In this document: one piece after another, positions 52,036 to 61,132 of the stretch
How positions within the stretch are numbered: the stretch's first letter is position 1
How the letters are laid out: every line of letters begins with the position of its first letter
Assembly (NCBI GenBank): GCA_947364235.1
Contig: CANARY010000006.1
Location: 62,001 to 126,000, forward strand
DNA: 64,000 nt
Reading direction: 5' to 3'
Origin: an uncultured Candidatus Melainabacteria bacterium
GTDB lineage: Bacteria > Cyanobacteriota > Vampirovibrionia > Gastranaerophilales > Gastranaerophilaceae
The notes under the pieces: generated by a model
What the model saw: the letters and a program-made list of their open reading frames with translations, nothing else
Databases searched by the model: none
What the model was told of the DNA's origin: nothing
Translations under genes and position numbers: made by a program

Positions 52036-53133
52036 ATGCTAAGAGCCGGAATTGTAGGACTTCCTAATGTAGGAAAATCGACACTTTTTAATGCACTAAC
52101 TGCTACTAAAAATGCACAAAGCGCAAACTATCCATTTTGTACAATTGAACCAAATGTAGGAGTTGTTGTTGTTCCTGATGAAAGATTACAAATTTTGTCT
52201 GACCTTTGCAAAGCAAAAGAAATTATCCCTACTGTCATTGAATTTGTTGATATTGCAGGACTTGTAAAAGGGGCAAGCCAGGGTGAAGGCCTTGGAAATC
52301 AATTTTTACATAATATTAGAGAAGTTGATGCAATTATTCAGGTTGTAAGGTGTTTTGACGATGAAAATACAATCCACGTTGCAGGAAAAGTTGATCCGAT
52401 TTCTGATATTGAAATAATAAATACAGAGCTTGCTCTTGCTGATTTAGCTTCTGTTGAAAGACGTTTACAGCGTATTTCTAAGCAGGCTAAAGGCGGAGAC
52501 AAAGAAGCTGTAATTGAATCAAAAGCTTTAGAGAAACTGAATGAATTATTGCAGGAAGGCAAATTTATTAACTTAAAAGAACATTTCAACGATGATGAAA
52601 TAAACGCAATTAACCAGCTTAACTTGATGTCAGTAAAACCGGTTATTTATTGTGCTAACGTTTCTGAGTTTGACCTTAAAGACGGAAATAATTATACAAA
52701 ACAAGTTGAAGAGTATGCAAAATCTCATGGAGCTCAAACAGTCATCATCTGCGCAAGAATTGAAGAAGAATTAGTTGAACTTGGTGAAGAAGGCGCTAAA
52801 GAATACCTTGAAGAACTCGGGATTACAGATAGCGGCATCAACAAAATGATTAAATCTGTGTATGAGCTTTTGAACTTAATAACATTTATCACAGCAGGAG
52901 AAAAAGAAATTCACGCTTGGACAATAACAAAAGGTACAAAAGCTCCGCAAGCAGCAGGAGTAATCCACACTGATTTTGAAAAAGGGTTTATTCGTGCAGA
53001 AGTTACAGGATATCAAGATTTTGCAAATAACGGTTCTTATGCAGCTTGCAAAGACAAAGGCGTTACTAGACTAGAAGGAAAGGACTACATCATGCAAGAC
53101 GGAGATATTGTTCATTTCCGCTTTGCAGTGTAA
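52036..53133 (+). CDS. ychF: Ribosome-binding ATPase YchF
   Basis: 365 aa. G1 GLPNVGKST, FCTIEPNVGVV, DIAGLVKGASQGEGLGNQFL, and a C-terminal TGS domain (TFITAGEKEIHAWTI, FIRAEVTGYQDF). Obg-family protein that prefers ATP and links to stress. AAAGGGA before the ATG, 39 bp after the UvrA2-like gene. Confidence 0.97.
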   Translation: MLRAGIVGLPNVGKSTLFNALTATKNAQSANYPFCTIEPNVGVVVVPDERLQILSDLCKAKEIIPTVIEFVDIAGLVKGASQGEGLGNQFLHNIREVDAIIQVVRCFDDENTIHVAGKVDPISDIEIINTELALADLASVERRLQRISKQAKGGDKEAVIESKALEKLNELLQEGKFINLKEHFNDDEINAINQLNLMSVKPVIYCANVSEFDLKDGNNYTKQVEEYAKSHGAQTVIICARIEEELVELGEEGAKEYLEELGITDSGINKMIKSVYELLNLITFITAGEKEIHAWTITKGTKAPQAAGVIHTDFEKGFIRAEVTGYQDFANNGSYAACKDKGVTRLEGKDYIMQDGDIVHFRFAV

Positions 53134-53137
53134 AATT

Positions 53138-53830
53138 ATGCAAATAAACCCTACAACATCACAACCCAATTTCAAATGGAATAGAAAAACACATCTTGAA
53201 ATGACAATGCTGGCACTAAAAGACTGCAATATTTTACCTTCTCAAAAAAGGCAAGTCGGAAGATACTCGCAAATGCCGGATTTTTGCAAACAAGAACTTG
53301 GATTTCACTGCAACACACATTTTTATTTTCCCAACTCGAAAAATAAAAGTTATGGGTTAAATATCGAAAAAAATAATGCACTCCAAATGTTTAAAGATCA
53401 TTTTGAAGCTGCTATTTTTTGCAAAAAAGAAACCCATTTTCTTCAACATGCAGGTTACGCAATACACTACCTTCAAGACGTCACCGTCCCTCTGCATACA
53501 AAAGCAAACAACTTTATCGGGAAATTTTTGAAATACAGAATGCATCGAGAATTTGAGCGCGGAGAAAAATTTGGAGCAAACTTGCATCTAGAAGAATTTG
53601 AAAAAGAATATCAGCCAAAAACGATAAACTTCACTACGCTTGTTGATTTATTCAAAGATACAGCTGATTTCTCTCAAAATCCTGAACTGCAGGTAAGCTC
53701 TTCTAACAAAAAAGAATGGAAAAATATCCAGCAAATATGTTTCAACAGAGGTGTGGATGCGACCACATTACTTTTTAACAAGCTTTTAATGTTAAGAAAA
53801 CACTTTAATCAAGACTCTTTGCAAGATTAA
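53138..53830 (+). CDS. Zinc-dependent phospholipase C/S1-P1-like protein
   Basis: 230 aa. The metal ligands of bacterial PLC appear in order: W14, H19, D48, H57/H61, H110, D114, H120, H136 and E140 (HYLQDVTVPLHTKANN...HREFE), with spacing 4-6-16-4 like the family's 4-6-14-4. In exported PLCs the Trp is the first mature residue. Here only 13 residues precede it and no signal peptide is visible. Starts 4 bp after ychF. It may hydrolyse phospholipids or phosphodiesters inside the cell or leave by another route. Confidence 0.7.
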   Translation: MQINPTTSQPNFKWNRKTHLEMTMLALKDCNILPSQKRQVGRYSQMPDFCKQELGFHCNTHFYFPNSKNKSYGLNIEKNNALQMFKDHFEAAIFCKKETHFLQHAGYAIHYLQDVTVPLHTKANNFIGKFLKYRMHREFERGEKFGANLHLEEFEKEYQPKTINFTTLVDLFKDTADFSQNPELQVSSSNKKEWKNIQQICFNRGVDATTLLFNKLLMLRKHFNQDSLQD

Positions 53831-54089
53831 TTACCCATCCGTCAGCACGAAAATGTGCATAATTATTTTTACCGCGGTATTTTTCGCTTTGCGGACTGGT
53901 TTTAAGCCAGTTTTCAAGAATTAATAAAGCTTTTTGAAAAAGCTCATAACCATATTTTTCTATAAGCGAGCCGTATTGATTGGGAGTTAATATAACAAAT
54001 TCAATATCAGGAATTTGAACCTTCAAATCAACTCCATATTTTGGCCTGCCGCCCAGTTTACCATTTTCTACACTAGCTTCGCCGCTCAT
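53805..54089 (-). CDS. Small unknown protein, second gene of a pair
   Basis: 94 aa from the ATG behind GGAGGAGG. Basic GKLGGRPKYG near the N-terminus, then a mixed alpha/beta segment (IPDIEFVILTPNQYGSLIEKYG). The stop of the upstream gene overlaps its start (TAATG), so translation is coupled. It overlaps the 3' end of the PLC-like gene by 26 bp, tail to tail. Looks like a prophage-type accessory gene; function unknown. Confidence 0.6.
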   Translation of the reverse strand: MSGEASVENGKLGGRPKYGVDLKVQIPDIEFVILTPNQYGSLIEKYGYELFQKALLILENWLKTSPQSEKYRGKNNYAHFRADGWVINLAKSLD

Positions 54090-54295
54090 TATTCCTCCTC
54101 CTCCGGAACTCCAAGCTTCCTTACAAGCTCTATTACTGTCTCTTTCATCCTGCATTTAAAAATAGAATTTACAAAATATAATTTATTTAAATTGCATTTT
54201 GAACAAGCACATCCCAGCTTGTAACAATCAATTGCGCTCGGTGTCCAATTTTTTGACACTGTTTCACTACATGATACATTATATCTATAGCTCAT
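54089..54295 (-). CDS. Small cysteine-rich protein, first gene of a pair
   Basis: 68 aa from the ATG behind AGAGG. A C-x4-C-x-C-x2-C cluster (CYKLGCACSKC) followed later by another Cys suggests a zinc finger. The C-terminal helix (KETVIELVRKLGVPEEEE) is charged. Divergent from the S24 regulator gene, whose product probably represses it. Confidence 0.55.
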   Translation of the reverse strand: MSYRYNVSCSETVSKNWTPSAIDCYKLGCACSKCNLNKLYFVNSIFKCRMKETVIELVRKLGVPEEEE

Positions 54296-54364
54296 CAAAT
54301 AAAACCTCTTCCTAAGCATTGACATAAACGAAAATATATGCTTAAATATCAATTAATAGCTTGT

Positions 54365-54398
54365 ATTTGTATATATTGTAAGATGATATGATACAAAT
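54365..54398. promoter_or_regulatory. Operator-like inverted repeat ATTTGTAT/ATACAAAT
   Basis: 8-bp perfect dyad, 18-bp centre, between the S24 regulator and the divergent gene pair. Confidence 0.5.
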
Positions 54399-54427
54399 GT
54401 CAAGTACTATTTTATTATGGTGAAACG

Positions 54428-55036
54428 ATGAAGTTAGATGAACTACTATCTTTAATATCTAATCAAACAGGCACAACTGTTAATCAAACAATGCTTGCAG
54501 ACAGCCTTGGCATTACAAGACAAACCATCAGCAATCGTATAAAAAAAGAAAGTGAAGTCACCGTCAGTGAATTAAAGCGTGTGGAAGAGTATTTCAATGT
54601 ACAAGTTTTTAACTCAATTGCAGATGTAGCTTATATTGATTATTATAGTGATATTTTTGCCAGCTGCGGAAATGGCAGTTTTGTTTTTTCTAATGAAAAG
54701 ACTAAGCTTGCCATACCAACTTCAATTATTGGAGGTTTTTCAAAGAATAAAATATATTCAATGATTAACGCATCAGGAAACAGTATGTCTCCTACCATAG
54801 ATAATGGAGACAAGCTTATTGTAGAACATTGGGACGGCAACCAAATTCAAGACAATAAAATTTATGTTTTCTGTTACAACAACGAAATTTTTGTCAAAAG
54901 ATTATCAAAAAATCTTGACGAAATAATAATAAAATCAGATAATCCTGAATATAGAATAAGAACTATTAATGGCAAATCAACTGAAGAATTAGTACTTATA
55001 GGGAAAATTATTGCAACTTTTAAACAGTTAGTATAA
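54428..55036 (+). CDS. XRE/S24 peptidase-family repressor (CI/LexA-like)
   Basis: 202 aa. The N-terminal HTH (~residues 18-60, LADSLGITRQTISNRIKKE) is joined to a C-terminal S24 domain with nucleophile S119 in SGNSMSPTIDNGD and lysine K157 in IFVKRL. Such repressors self-cleave when RecA is activated. Ribosome site weak. It faces a two-gene pair across a dyad, the layout of a phage-like switch. Confidence 0.88.
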   Translation: MKLDELLSLISNQTGTTVNQTMLADSLGITRQTISNRIKKESEVTVSELKRVEEYFNVQVFNSIADVAYIDYYSDIFASCGNGSFVFSNEKTKLAIPTSIIGGFSKNKIYSMINASGNSMSPTIDNGDKLIVEHWDGNQIQDNKIYVFCYNNEIFVKRLSKNLDEIIIKSDNPEYRIRTINGKSTEELVLIGKIIATFKQLV

Positions 55037-55046
55037 AATAACTCCT

Positions 55047-56390
55047 ATGAAGATAATTATTTTTGGTGCAAATGAACTCGGCTTAATGGTCGCTTCTGCC
55101 CTTTATACTGATAATGACATTACAATAATAGATGATGAACACAAAAAAGTTGATGCTTTTAATAAGTTAGATGTAGGATTTATTGCCGGAAACGGCTCTA
55201 ATATAGAAGTTTTGAAGCAAGCTTCAATTAAAAACGCTGATGTTTTTATATCTTGCACAGAGTCTGACGAATTAAACATAGTAGCTTGTCTTACTGCAAA
55301 AAGAATAAGTACTGTTAAAACTATTTGTTTTGTCAGAAAAGAAGAGTATAAGTCTTCTCTTGGAATTGCAAAAGATGCAGAATACAATTGTGATTTTTAT
55401 ATAGATAATGTAATTTGGCCGGAAGAGCTTCTGACTCAAGAAATTTTTAGGATTATAACTGTTGCAAAAGCTTTAGATGTTGAACATTTTGCAGACGGAA
55501 GAGCAAGGCTGCTTGAATATAAAATTATCAAAAACTCTATTCTGGTAAACCAGATGATTAAAAACTGCGAATTTCCAAAAGACACAGTTATTGTCGGAAT
55601 TACAAGAAATTGTGAATTATTTATTCCAAACGGTGAAACTGTTTTACACGAAGACGATAAAGTTATTTTTATGGGACTTTCAAATTCACTAGATATTCTT
55701 GCTGGTAAATTCTTCCATGAAAAAGAATTTGTCAAAAATGTAGCAATTATTGGCGGAGGAAATGTAGGTTTAAAGCTGGCAAAAAGTTTGGAAAATTTAA
55801 AATTAAATTTAAAACTTGTTGAAAAAGATTCTGCCAGATGTGAATATTTATCACAGGTTTTAAACAAAACTCTTATTATAAACGGAGATGGGACCGATTT
55901 AGAACTCCTTAATGAAGAAGATATTGTATCATCAGATGTTGTAGTAAGCGTAACAAATAACGATGAAAAAAACTTACTTTGTTCGCTGCTTGTTAAGCAT
56001 TTGGGTGCAAGCCGGGTAATTTCAAGAGTTTCAAAAAGAACAAATGTTGAACTGTTTGAAAAAGTAGGTATTGATATTACTATTTCTTCAATTACAGCAG
56101 CTTTAAACGAAATTAAAAACAATCTGCAAGAAACAAATATCGGAATTCTTGCTACAGTTGAGCAGGGTAGAGGTGAAGTTCTTGAAATTGAGATTCCAGA
56201 AAATTATCAAACAAAAAAGATTATGGAACTTAAGCTTCCCGTGAAAGCTATCGTCGGGGTTATTCAGCGCAGAAAGCGAATAATCATTCCTAATGGTACA
56301 ACTCAGGTTATGAGCGGTGACAATTTAATAATATTTACCACAAGCGAAAACGCGCCGGTAATTAGAAAATTCTTTGAGGAAATTGAATGA
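55047..56390 (+). CDS. trkA: Trk potassium uptake regulatory subunit
   Basis: 447 aa, two tandem RCK units (each a Rossmann NAD-binding fold plus C-domain): IIIFGANELGLMVASAL at the start and VAIIGGGNVGLKLAKSL in the middle. Gates TrkH in response to nucleotides. Its last 4 bp overlap trkH (ATGA). Confidence 0.95.
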   Translation: MKIIIFGANELGLMVASALYTDNDITIIDDEHKKVDAFNKLDVGFIAGNGSNIEVLKQASIKNADVFISCTESDELNIVACLTAKRISTVKTICFVRKEEYKSSLGIAKDAEYNCDFYIDNVIWPEELLTQEIFRIITVAKALDVEHFADGRARLLEYKIIKNSILVNQMIKNCEFPKDTVIVGITRNCELFIPNGETVLHEDDKVIFMGLSNSLDILAGKFFHEKEFVKNVAIIGGGNVGLKLAKSLENLKLNLKLVEKDSARCEYLSQVLNKTLIINGDGTDLELLNEEDIVSSDVVVSVTNNDEKNLLCSLLVKHLGASRVISRVSKRTNVELFEKVGIDITISSITAALNEIKNNLQETNIGILATVEQGRGEVLEIEIPENYQTKKIMELKLPVKAIVGVIQRRKRIIIPNGTTQVMSGDNLIIFTTSENAPVIRKFFEEIE

Positions 56391-57847
56391 GATTAACATA
56401 TTTAGCATATTCATTTTCTCTAACAATAATATATTTCAGTGTTATTCTGCTCATACCAATAATTGTAGCTTTAGTTTATCATGAAACTCACGCAATTTTT
56501 CCTTTTCTTATTACTGGAACAACTGCTTTAATGGCCGCAGCTACAATTAGAAAATTAATCGGAGGAATTTCACAAGTAAAATCGATAAACGATATTAAAA
56601 AATCTGAAGGGCTCTGTATTGTAACTTTCTCTTGGATTTTTGGAGTAATTCTAGCATCAATTCCATTTTTATTTTTCGGAATTAGTCCTATTGATGCTCT
56701 TTTTGAAGCAACTTCAGGAATTACCGCTACAGGAGCTACAATTTTAACCCATTATGATTATCCAAATACGCTTTTTTTCTGGCGGGCATTCACACAGTGG
56801 CTTGGCGGCATGGGAATTATCGTTTTAGTTATTGCAATCTTACCGCAGTTTGCTATTGCAGGCCGCCAAATGTTTTTTGCAGAAGCCCCAGGTCCTACCG
56901 AAGACAAGTTTACTCCAAGAATAAAAAATACTGCAGCTGCTTTATGGAAAATTTATGCAGGATTAACTTTGCTTGAAATAATTTTACTAAAAGCCAATGG
57001 AATGAGTGGTTTCAGTGCATTATGCCATTCGCTCACTTCTATTTCAGGAGGCGGCTTATCTACTATGAGCGATAGCTTTGTAGGCTCTACTAATTCTATT
57101 TTGTGGATAGTAACTTTCTTTATGTTTTTTGCAGGAACAAGCTTCAACCTGCAATATAAAATGTGGACAAAATTTAATCCAATGATTTTATTTAAAAATG
57201 AAGAGTTTAGAACTTACTTAAAAGTACTTTTAATTGTTGGAGTTTTATTAAGCTTCTCTTTATTTTTTAATATGAATTATGATTTGCAAAACTCAATTAC
57301 TCACGCATTCTTCAATGCAACATCTTTAATTTCTACTACAGGTTACTGCAGCGTTGATTACACTAAATGGGATTATACAAGCAAGCTTCTTTTATTCACG
57401 ATAATGCTGGCAGGAAGCTGTGCAAGTTCTGCAGGCGGCGGAATTAAAATTGTAAGATGGCTTCTTATATTTAAAATAGTTAAAACAGAAATGGTTAAAA
57501 TTCTGCATCCAAAAGCTATTTTTAATATAAAAATTGGCAATTACTCAGTACCAAAAGAAATTCTATATCAGACATTGATGTTTGTCGCATTTTATTTTGG
57601 AATCCTTGCGCTTTCTGCAATCTTTATTGCTCTTTTAGAACAAAATACAACAATCGGGATAACAGGAGCTGTAAGCGCTTTAGGAAACATTGGACCTGGG
57701 TTTGGAATAATAGGACCTGTCGGTAATTTTGAATCAATGCATTTCTTAACAAAAACCATAATGATCTTTGACATGCTGGTCGGCAGATTAGAATTAATTC
57801 CTTTCTTAGTTTTATTCCAAAAAGATTTTTGGGTTTTGAAAAAATAA
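56387..57847 (+). CDS. trkH: Trk potassium uptake channel subunit
   Basis: 486 aa, about ten membrane helices. Four pore motifs with selectivity glycines: TSGITATGAT, SISGGGLSTM, ISTTGYCSVD and ALGNIGPGFG. WLGGMGIIVLVIAILP is the family signature. Coupled to trkA. Imports K+ at the inner membrane. Confidence 0.96.
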   Translation: MRLTYLAYSFSLTIIYFSVILLIPIIVALVYHETHAIFPFLITGTTALMAAATIRKLIGGISQVKSINDIKKSEGLCIVTFSWIFGVILASIPFLFFGISPIDALFEATSGITATGATILTHYDYPNTLFFWRAFTQWLGGMGIIVLVIAILPQFAIAGRQMFFAEAPGPTEDKFTPRIKNTAAALWKIYAGLTLLEIILLKANGMSGFSALCHSLTSISGGGLSTMSDSFVGSTNSILWIVTFFMFFAGTSFNLQYKMWTKFNPMILFKNEEFRTYLKVLLIVGVLLSFSLFFNMNYDLQNSITHAFFNATSLISTTGYCSVDYTKWDYTSKLLLFTIMLAGSCASSAGGGIKIVRWLLIFKIVKTEMVKILHPKAIFNIKIGNYSVPKEILYQTLMFVAFYFGILALSAIFIALLEQNTTIGITGAVSALGNIGPGFGIIGPVGNFESMHFLTKTIMIFDMLVGRLELIPFLVLFQKDFWVLKK

Positions 57848-57848
57848 A

Positions 57849-58181
57849 TTAATTATAATAAGAATGCCCGGTTTTAATAACTTTTACACCGCCTTGCATA
57901 TTACTATAGTAATAATAAGGATAATGAACGTAATAATGATACGGGTTATAAGAATAATAGTTAAATCTTCTGCCTGGAGCTCCGACAAATATTTCTGCCC
58001 CGCCTGCTAAGTCTTTATAACTTTTTACAGGTTTGTTATCCATATCAAGCCATTCATAAGCATCACCATTTTTTCTAAGACTTCCTACTCTTTGGCCAAA
58101 CTCATCATAAACTTTCTCAACCATCGCAAAGCTTTGAGCTGTTGACATAAATAACATTAAAATAATAAAATATTTTTTCAT
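57849..58181 (-). CDS. Secreted tyrosine-rich protein, unknown
   Basis: 110 aa with a signal peptide (MKKYFIILMLFMSTAQSFA). The body begins VYDEFGQRVGSLRKNGDAYEWLD, and the C-terminal third is Tyr-rich (FNYYSYNPYHYYVHYPYYYY). Probably periplasmic or surface exposed. It ends 1 bp from the end of trkH. No family recognised. Confidence 0.65.
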   Translation of the reverse strand: MKKYFIILMLFMSTAQSFAMVEKVYDEFGQRVGSLRKNGDAYEWLDMDNKPVKSYKDLAGGAEIFVGAPGRRFNYYSYNPYHYYVHYPYYYYSNMQGGVKVIKTGHSYYN

Positions 58182-58260
58182 AGAATACTCCTGTTTTAAT
58201 AACGATATTGCTGGCTGATTGTTCGTTTTTATGTTATATTACTACCAAGAGGATTAAAAC

Positions 58261-58869
58261 ATGTCAATAAAAAAAGTTGTTAGGTATGGAGAAGCTTCTT
58301 TAAGACAGCCTTCAAAAGAAGTACATAAAGTTTCACAAAAAGTTAAAAATCTTGTAGCTGATATGCTAGACACAATGTACGCTCAAAACGGCGTAGGGCT
58401 TGCAGCTCCGCAAATTGGAGAAAACTTAAGAATATTTGTAATTGATGTTTCTACAAATAATGAACCATTAAACCCTATTGTGTTTATTAACCCTAAAATA
58501 ATCAAAAAATCCGGAGCCTGTATAAGCCACGAAGGGTGCTTAAGCTTTCCGGAAGCTTTTACAGATGTTAAAAGATACGAAAATGTTATGGTCAAAGCAC
58601 TTGATAGAAATGGACGTTCTTTTGTTTTAGAAGCAAAAGACGGAACACTTCTTGCCAGAGCAATTCAGCACGAATTTGACCACCTTGACGGGGTTTTATT
58701 TATTGACCACGTAATCAATAGATTTGAAGCAGAAGAAGTTTTGAAAAAATACAATCTTCCTCCAATAGAAGTTGAAAAGCTGCTTGACGAGCCGGAGCTT
58801 GAAGAAAAAATTAAAGTTCTTCTTGAAGAAAAACTTGCAAAAAAGGAAGAAAATTCAGAGAATGATTAA
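58261..58869 (+). CDS. def: Peptide deformylase
   Basis: 202 aa, ~30 longer than typical through an acidic/Lys-rich tail. Motifs: GVGLAAPQIG, EGCLSFPE (metal Cys) and QHEFDHLDG (His ligands, catalytic Glu). Removes formyl from nascent proteins. GAGGA lies upstream; 8-bp overlap with fmt. Confidence 0.97.
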   Translation: MSIKKVVRYGEASLRQPSKEVHKVSQKVKNLVADMLDTMYAQNGVGLAAPQIGENLRIFVIDVSTNNEPLNPIVFINPKIIKKSGACISHEGCLSFPEAFTDVKRYENVMVKALDRNGRSFVLEAKDGTLLARAIQHEFDHLDGVLFIDHVINRFEAEEVLKKYNLPPIEVEKLLDEPELEEKIKVLLEEKLAKKEENSEND

Positions 58870-59782
58870 TATTGTTTTTTTTGGAACTCCTGACATCGGA
58901 CTAAAATCGTTACAGCATTTTCACAGCTCAGATATATTCAATGTTCAAGCTGTCGTTACCCAGCCGGATAAACCGTCAGGACGCGGACATAAACTTACTC
59001 CAAGCCCGATTAAGCAGTTTGCTTTAGAACATAATATTAAAGTTTTTCAGCCAAAATCAATTAGAAAAGAGCCGGAAATCATTGAAGCTCTAAAAGTGTT
59101 ACAGCCGGATTTTTTTGTAACTTTTGCATTCGGACAAATTTTATCACAAGAAGTTCTTGATATTCCAAAATACGAAACAATTAATCTGCATGTTTCATTG
59201 CTTCCTAAATACAGAGGTGCAAACCCTATTCAAAGAGCAATCATTAACGGCGATACAGAAACCGGTATTTGCACTATGATTACCGAGCTTGGTTTGGATT
59301 GCGGTGATATTTGCATGAAATATCCGATTGAGATAACAAAAAATATGAATTGCGTTGAACTTTTTGAACTTTGTGCTTCAAACTCACCTGAGCTTCTTGA
59401 AAAAACTTTAATCGGAATAAAAGAAGGTACACTAAAACCAATTCCTCAATGCGAAGACGGAGTTTGCTTTGCAGACAAATTAAAAAAAGAAGAATGCAAA
59501 ATTGATTGGAATAAATCTGCTGAAGAAATCCATAACCTTGTCCGCGGAGTATACAAATGTCCAGGCGCATTTTTTGAATTTAAAGGTAAGATAATTAAAG
59601 TAATGGAAACCGAACCTATAGAAAGCAATGCTAATGGCGCTGCCGGCGATTTTGTTAATGTTTCCAAAAGCGGCATTGATGTAAAAACCGGGAACGGAAT
59701 TTTGCGCCTAATCAAAGTTAAGCCTGAAGGAAAAGGCGAAATGTTCGCTCTCGACTGGGCTAACGGTGTGCTGCAGAAATAA
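58862..59782 (+). CDS. fmt: Methionyl-tRNA formyltransferase
   Basis: 306 aa. FFGTPDIGLKSL, VVTQPDKPSGRG, and the active site NLHVSLLPKYRGANPIQRAI (Asn, His) with ELGLDCGDI (Asp). Formylates initiator Met-tRNA, using the tRNA-fMet found at the other end of the window. The start is the ATG overlapping def; a longer upstream frame lies wholly inside def. Confidence 0.97.
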   Translation: MINIVFFGTPDIGLKSLQHFHSSDIFNVQAVVTQPDKPSGRGHKLTPSPIKQFALEHNIKVFQPKSIRKEPEIIEALKVLQPDFFVTFAFGQILSQEVLDIPKYETINLHVSLLPKYRGANPIQRAIINGDTETGICTMITELGLDCGDICMKYPIEITKNMNCVELFELCASNSPELLEKTLIGIKEGTLKPIPQCEDGVCFADKLKKEECKIDWNKSAEEIHNLVRGVYKCPGAFFEFKGKIIKVMETEPIESNANGAAGDFVNVSKSGIDVKTGNGILRLIKVKPEGKGEMFALDWANGVLQK

Positions 59783-59816
59783 AGGTTTACAGCAAGACAC
59801 TCTCTTAAAGTTTTAA

Positions 59817-60095
59817 TCATAAGTTAACACACGGCTGTTTTTCTATCATATAAAAACCGTCAGGCAATTTTGAACTAATTTTTTCAACAAACTCTGCAGG
59901 AGTCAATCCATAAGCTTCTGCCAGTTTAAAAATTGTAGTCAGTTGTGGATCTTTAAGCGCTCGTTCTGCTTCACTTACAACCGATAAAGGTATGTCATTC
60001 TCACTGCAAAACTGAAACAAACTCTGTTCTCCTCGAGCCTGTTTCATTGCTATTGATAAAGCTTCTTTAATTAACACTTTTTTATCTTGTTGCAT
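59817..60095 (-). CDS. Small XRE-like helix-turn-helix protein
   Basis: 92 aa. An N-terminal helix is followed by FCSENDIPLSVVSEAERALKDPQLTTIFKLAEAYGLTPAEFV, split here as IPLSVVSEAERALKD and LTTIFKLAEAYGLTP, which reads as a Cro-type HTH. No ligand domain. Monocistronic between fmt and dusB. Target unknown. Confidence 0.7.
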   Translation of the reverse strand: MQQDKKVLIKEALSIAMKQARGEQSLFQFCSENDIPLSVVSEAERALKDPQLTTIFKLAEAYGLTPAEFVEKISSKLPDGFYMIEKQPCVNL

Positions 60096-60157
60096 ATAAA
60101 ATTTTTAATTTAATACGGGATTTATCGCTTTCGCGAACGAGAATGATGTTATAAAAT

Positions 60158-61108
60158 TTATTTTTCTACCAATATCGTATCAAGCCTATTAAATATTTCT
60201 TTCAAATCTTCAATCAAAACAAGTTCACCGCGCAGCCTTGAAGCGCCTTGAAAACCGTTGACATAATACGGTATAAATTTTCTGCAAAATTTAATTCCGA
60301 CAACTTCTCCACGAAATTCTGCTTCTTTCAACAGATGTCTTTTTAGTGTTTCGACCTTTTCTTCCAATGTCGGAGGGGCTAAATATTCTCCGGTATTGAG
60401 ATATTTTTCTACGCGATACAGCAATGACGGGTCTCCCAAAGCACCGCGCCCTATTGCAACACCATCAGCTTCAGACTCTTCTAAGCACTGAACAGCAGTT
60501 TCAATCGAAACAACATCACCATTTGCAAAAACCGGAATATCTACATTTCGTTTAAGCTCCGAAATTTTCTTCCAATCAGCTTTTCCGCCATACATTTGAG
60601 AACGCGTACGCCCATGAATTGTGATAAAATCCGCGCCTGCTTCCTGCATTTTCTGACCGTATTCAACAAAATTCATCTCATCAAAAGTATATCCCAGTCT
60701 AAATTTAACACTTAAAGGTATATTAATCTCAGCTTTCACAGTTCTTACAATATCCTGAGCCAGCTCAACATTACGCATCAGGGCACAGCCGTCAGTACCT
60801 TTTACAACTTTATTCACAGGACAGCCCATATTAATATCAACCATATCAGCGTACTTTTGAAGATATTTAGCACACTCAGCAATCATCTTCGGTTTATGCC
60901 CGCTAAGCTGATAAGAGATCGGAGAATGATTTTCATCTCTTGCAACAATATCAGTATCTTTTACCTGTGTTAAAGCTTCCGAACTTATCATCTCTGTAGT
61001 TAAAAGGCAGCTTTTTGAATACTCACGCACAAGCGAGCGCAGTACATAATCTGTTATTCCAGCCATCGGTGCAAGAGAAACCCTGCTTGATATAAGAGTT
61101 TTTAACAT
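60158..61108 (-). CDS. dusB: tRNA-dihydrouridine synthase B
   Basis: 316 aa FMN enzyme. SLAPMAGITD, DINMGCPVNKVVKGTDGCALM (catalytic C96), HGRTRSQMYGGKADW and NGDVVS. Reduces uridine to dihydrouridine in the tRNA D-loop. DusB-type by its Lys-Gly-rich MGCPVNKVVKG. 24 bp after the TPR gene's start side, same strand. Confidence 0.94.
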   Translation of the reverse strand: MLKTLISSRVSLAPMAGITDYVLRSLVREYSKSCLLTTEMISSEALTQVKDTDIVARDENHSPISYQLSGHKPKMIAECAKYLQKYADMVDINMGCPVNKVVKGTDGCALMRNVELAQDIVRTVKAEINIPLSVKFRLGYTFDEMNFVEYGQKMQEAGADFITIHGRTRSQMYGGKADWKKISELKRNVDIPVFANGDVVSIETAVQCLEESEADGVAIGRGALGDPSLLYRVEKYLNTGEYLAPPTLEEKVETLKRHLLKEAEFRGEVVGIKFCRKFIPYYVNGFQGASRLRGELVLIEDLKEIFNRLDTILVEK

Positions 61109-61132
61109 ATTACCCTTTTACCCCTTACTCCT

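Noticed and set aside
58772-58861. 30-residue extension of Fmt
   Set aside because: It lies wholly inside def in another frame; Fmt begins at MINIVFFGTP.
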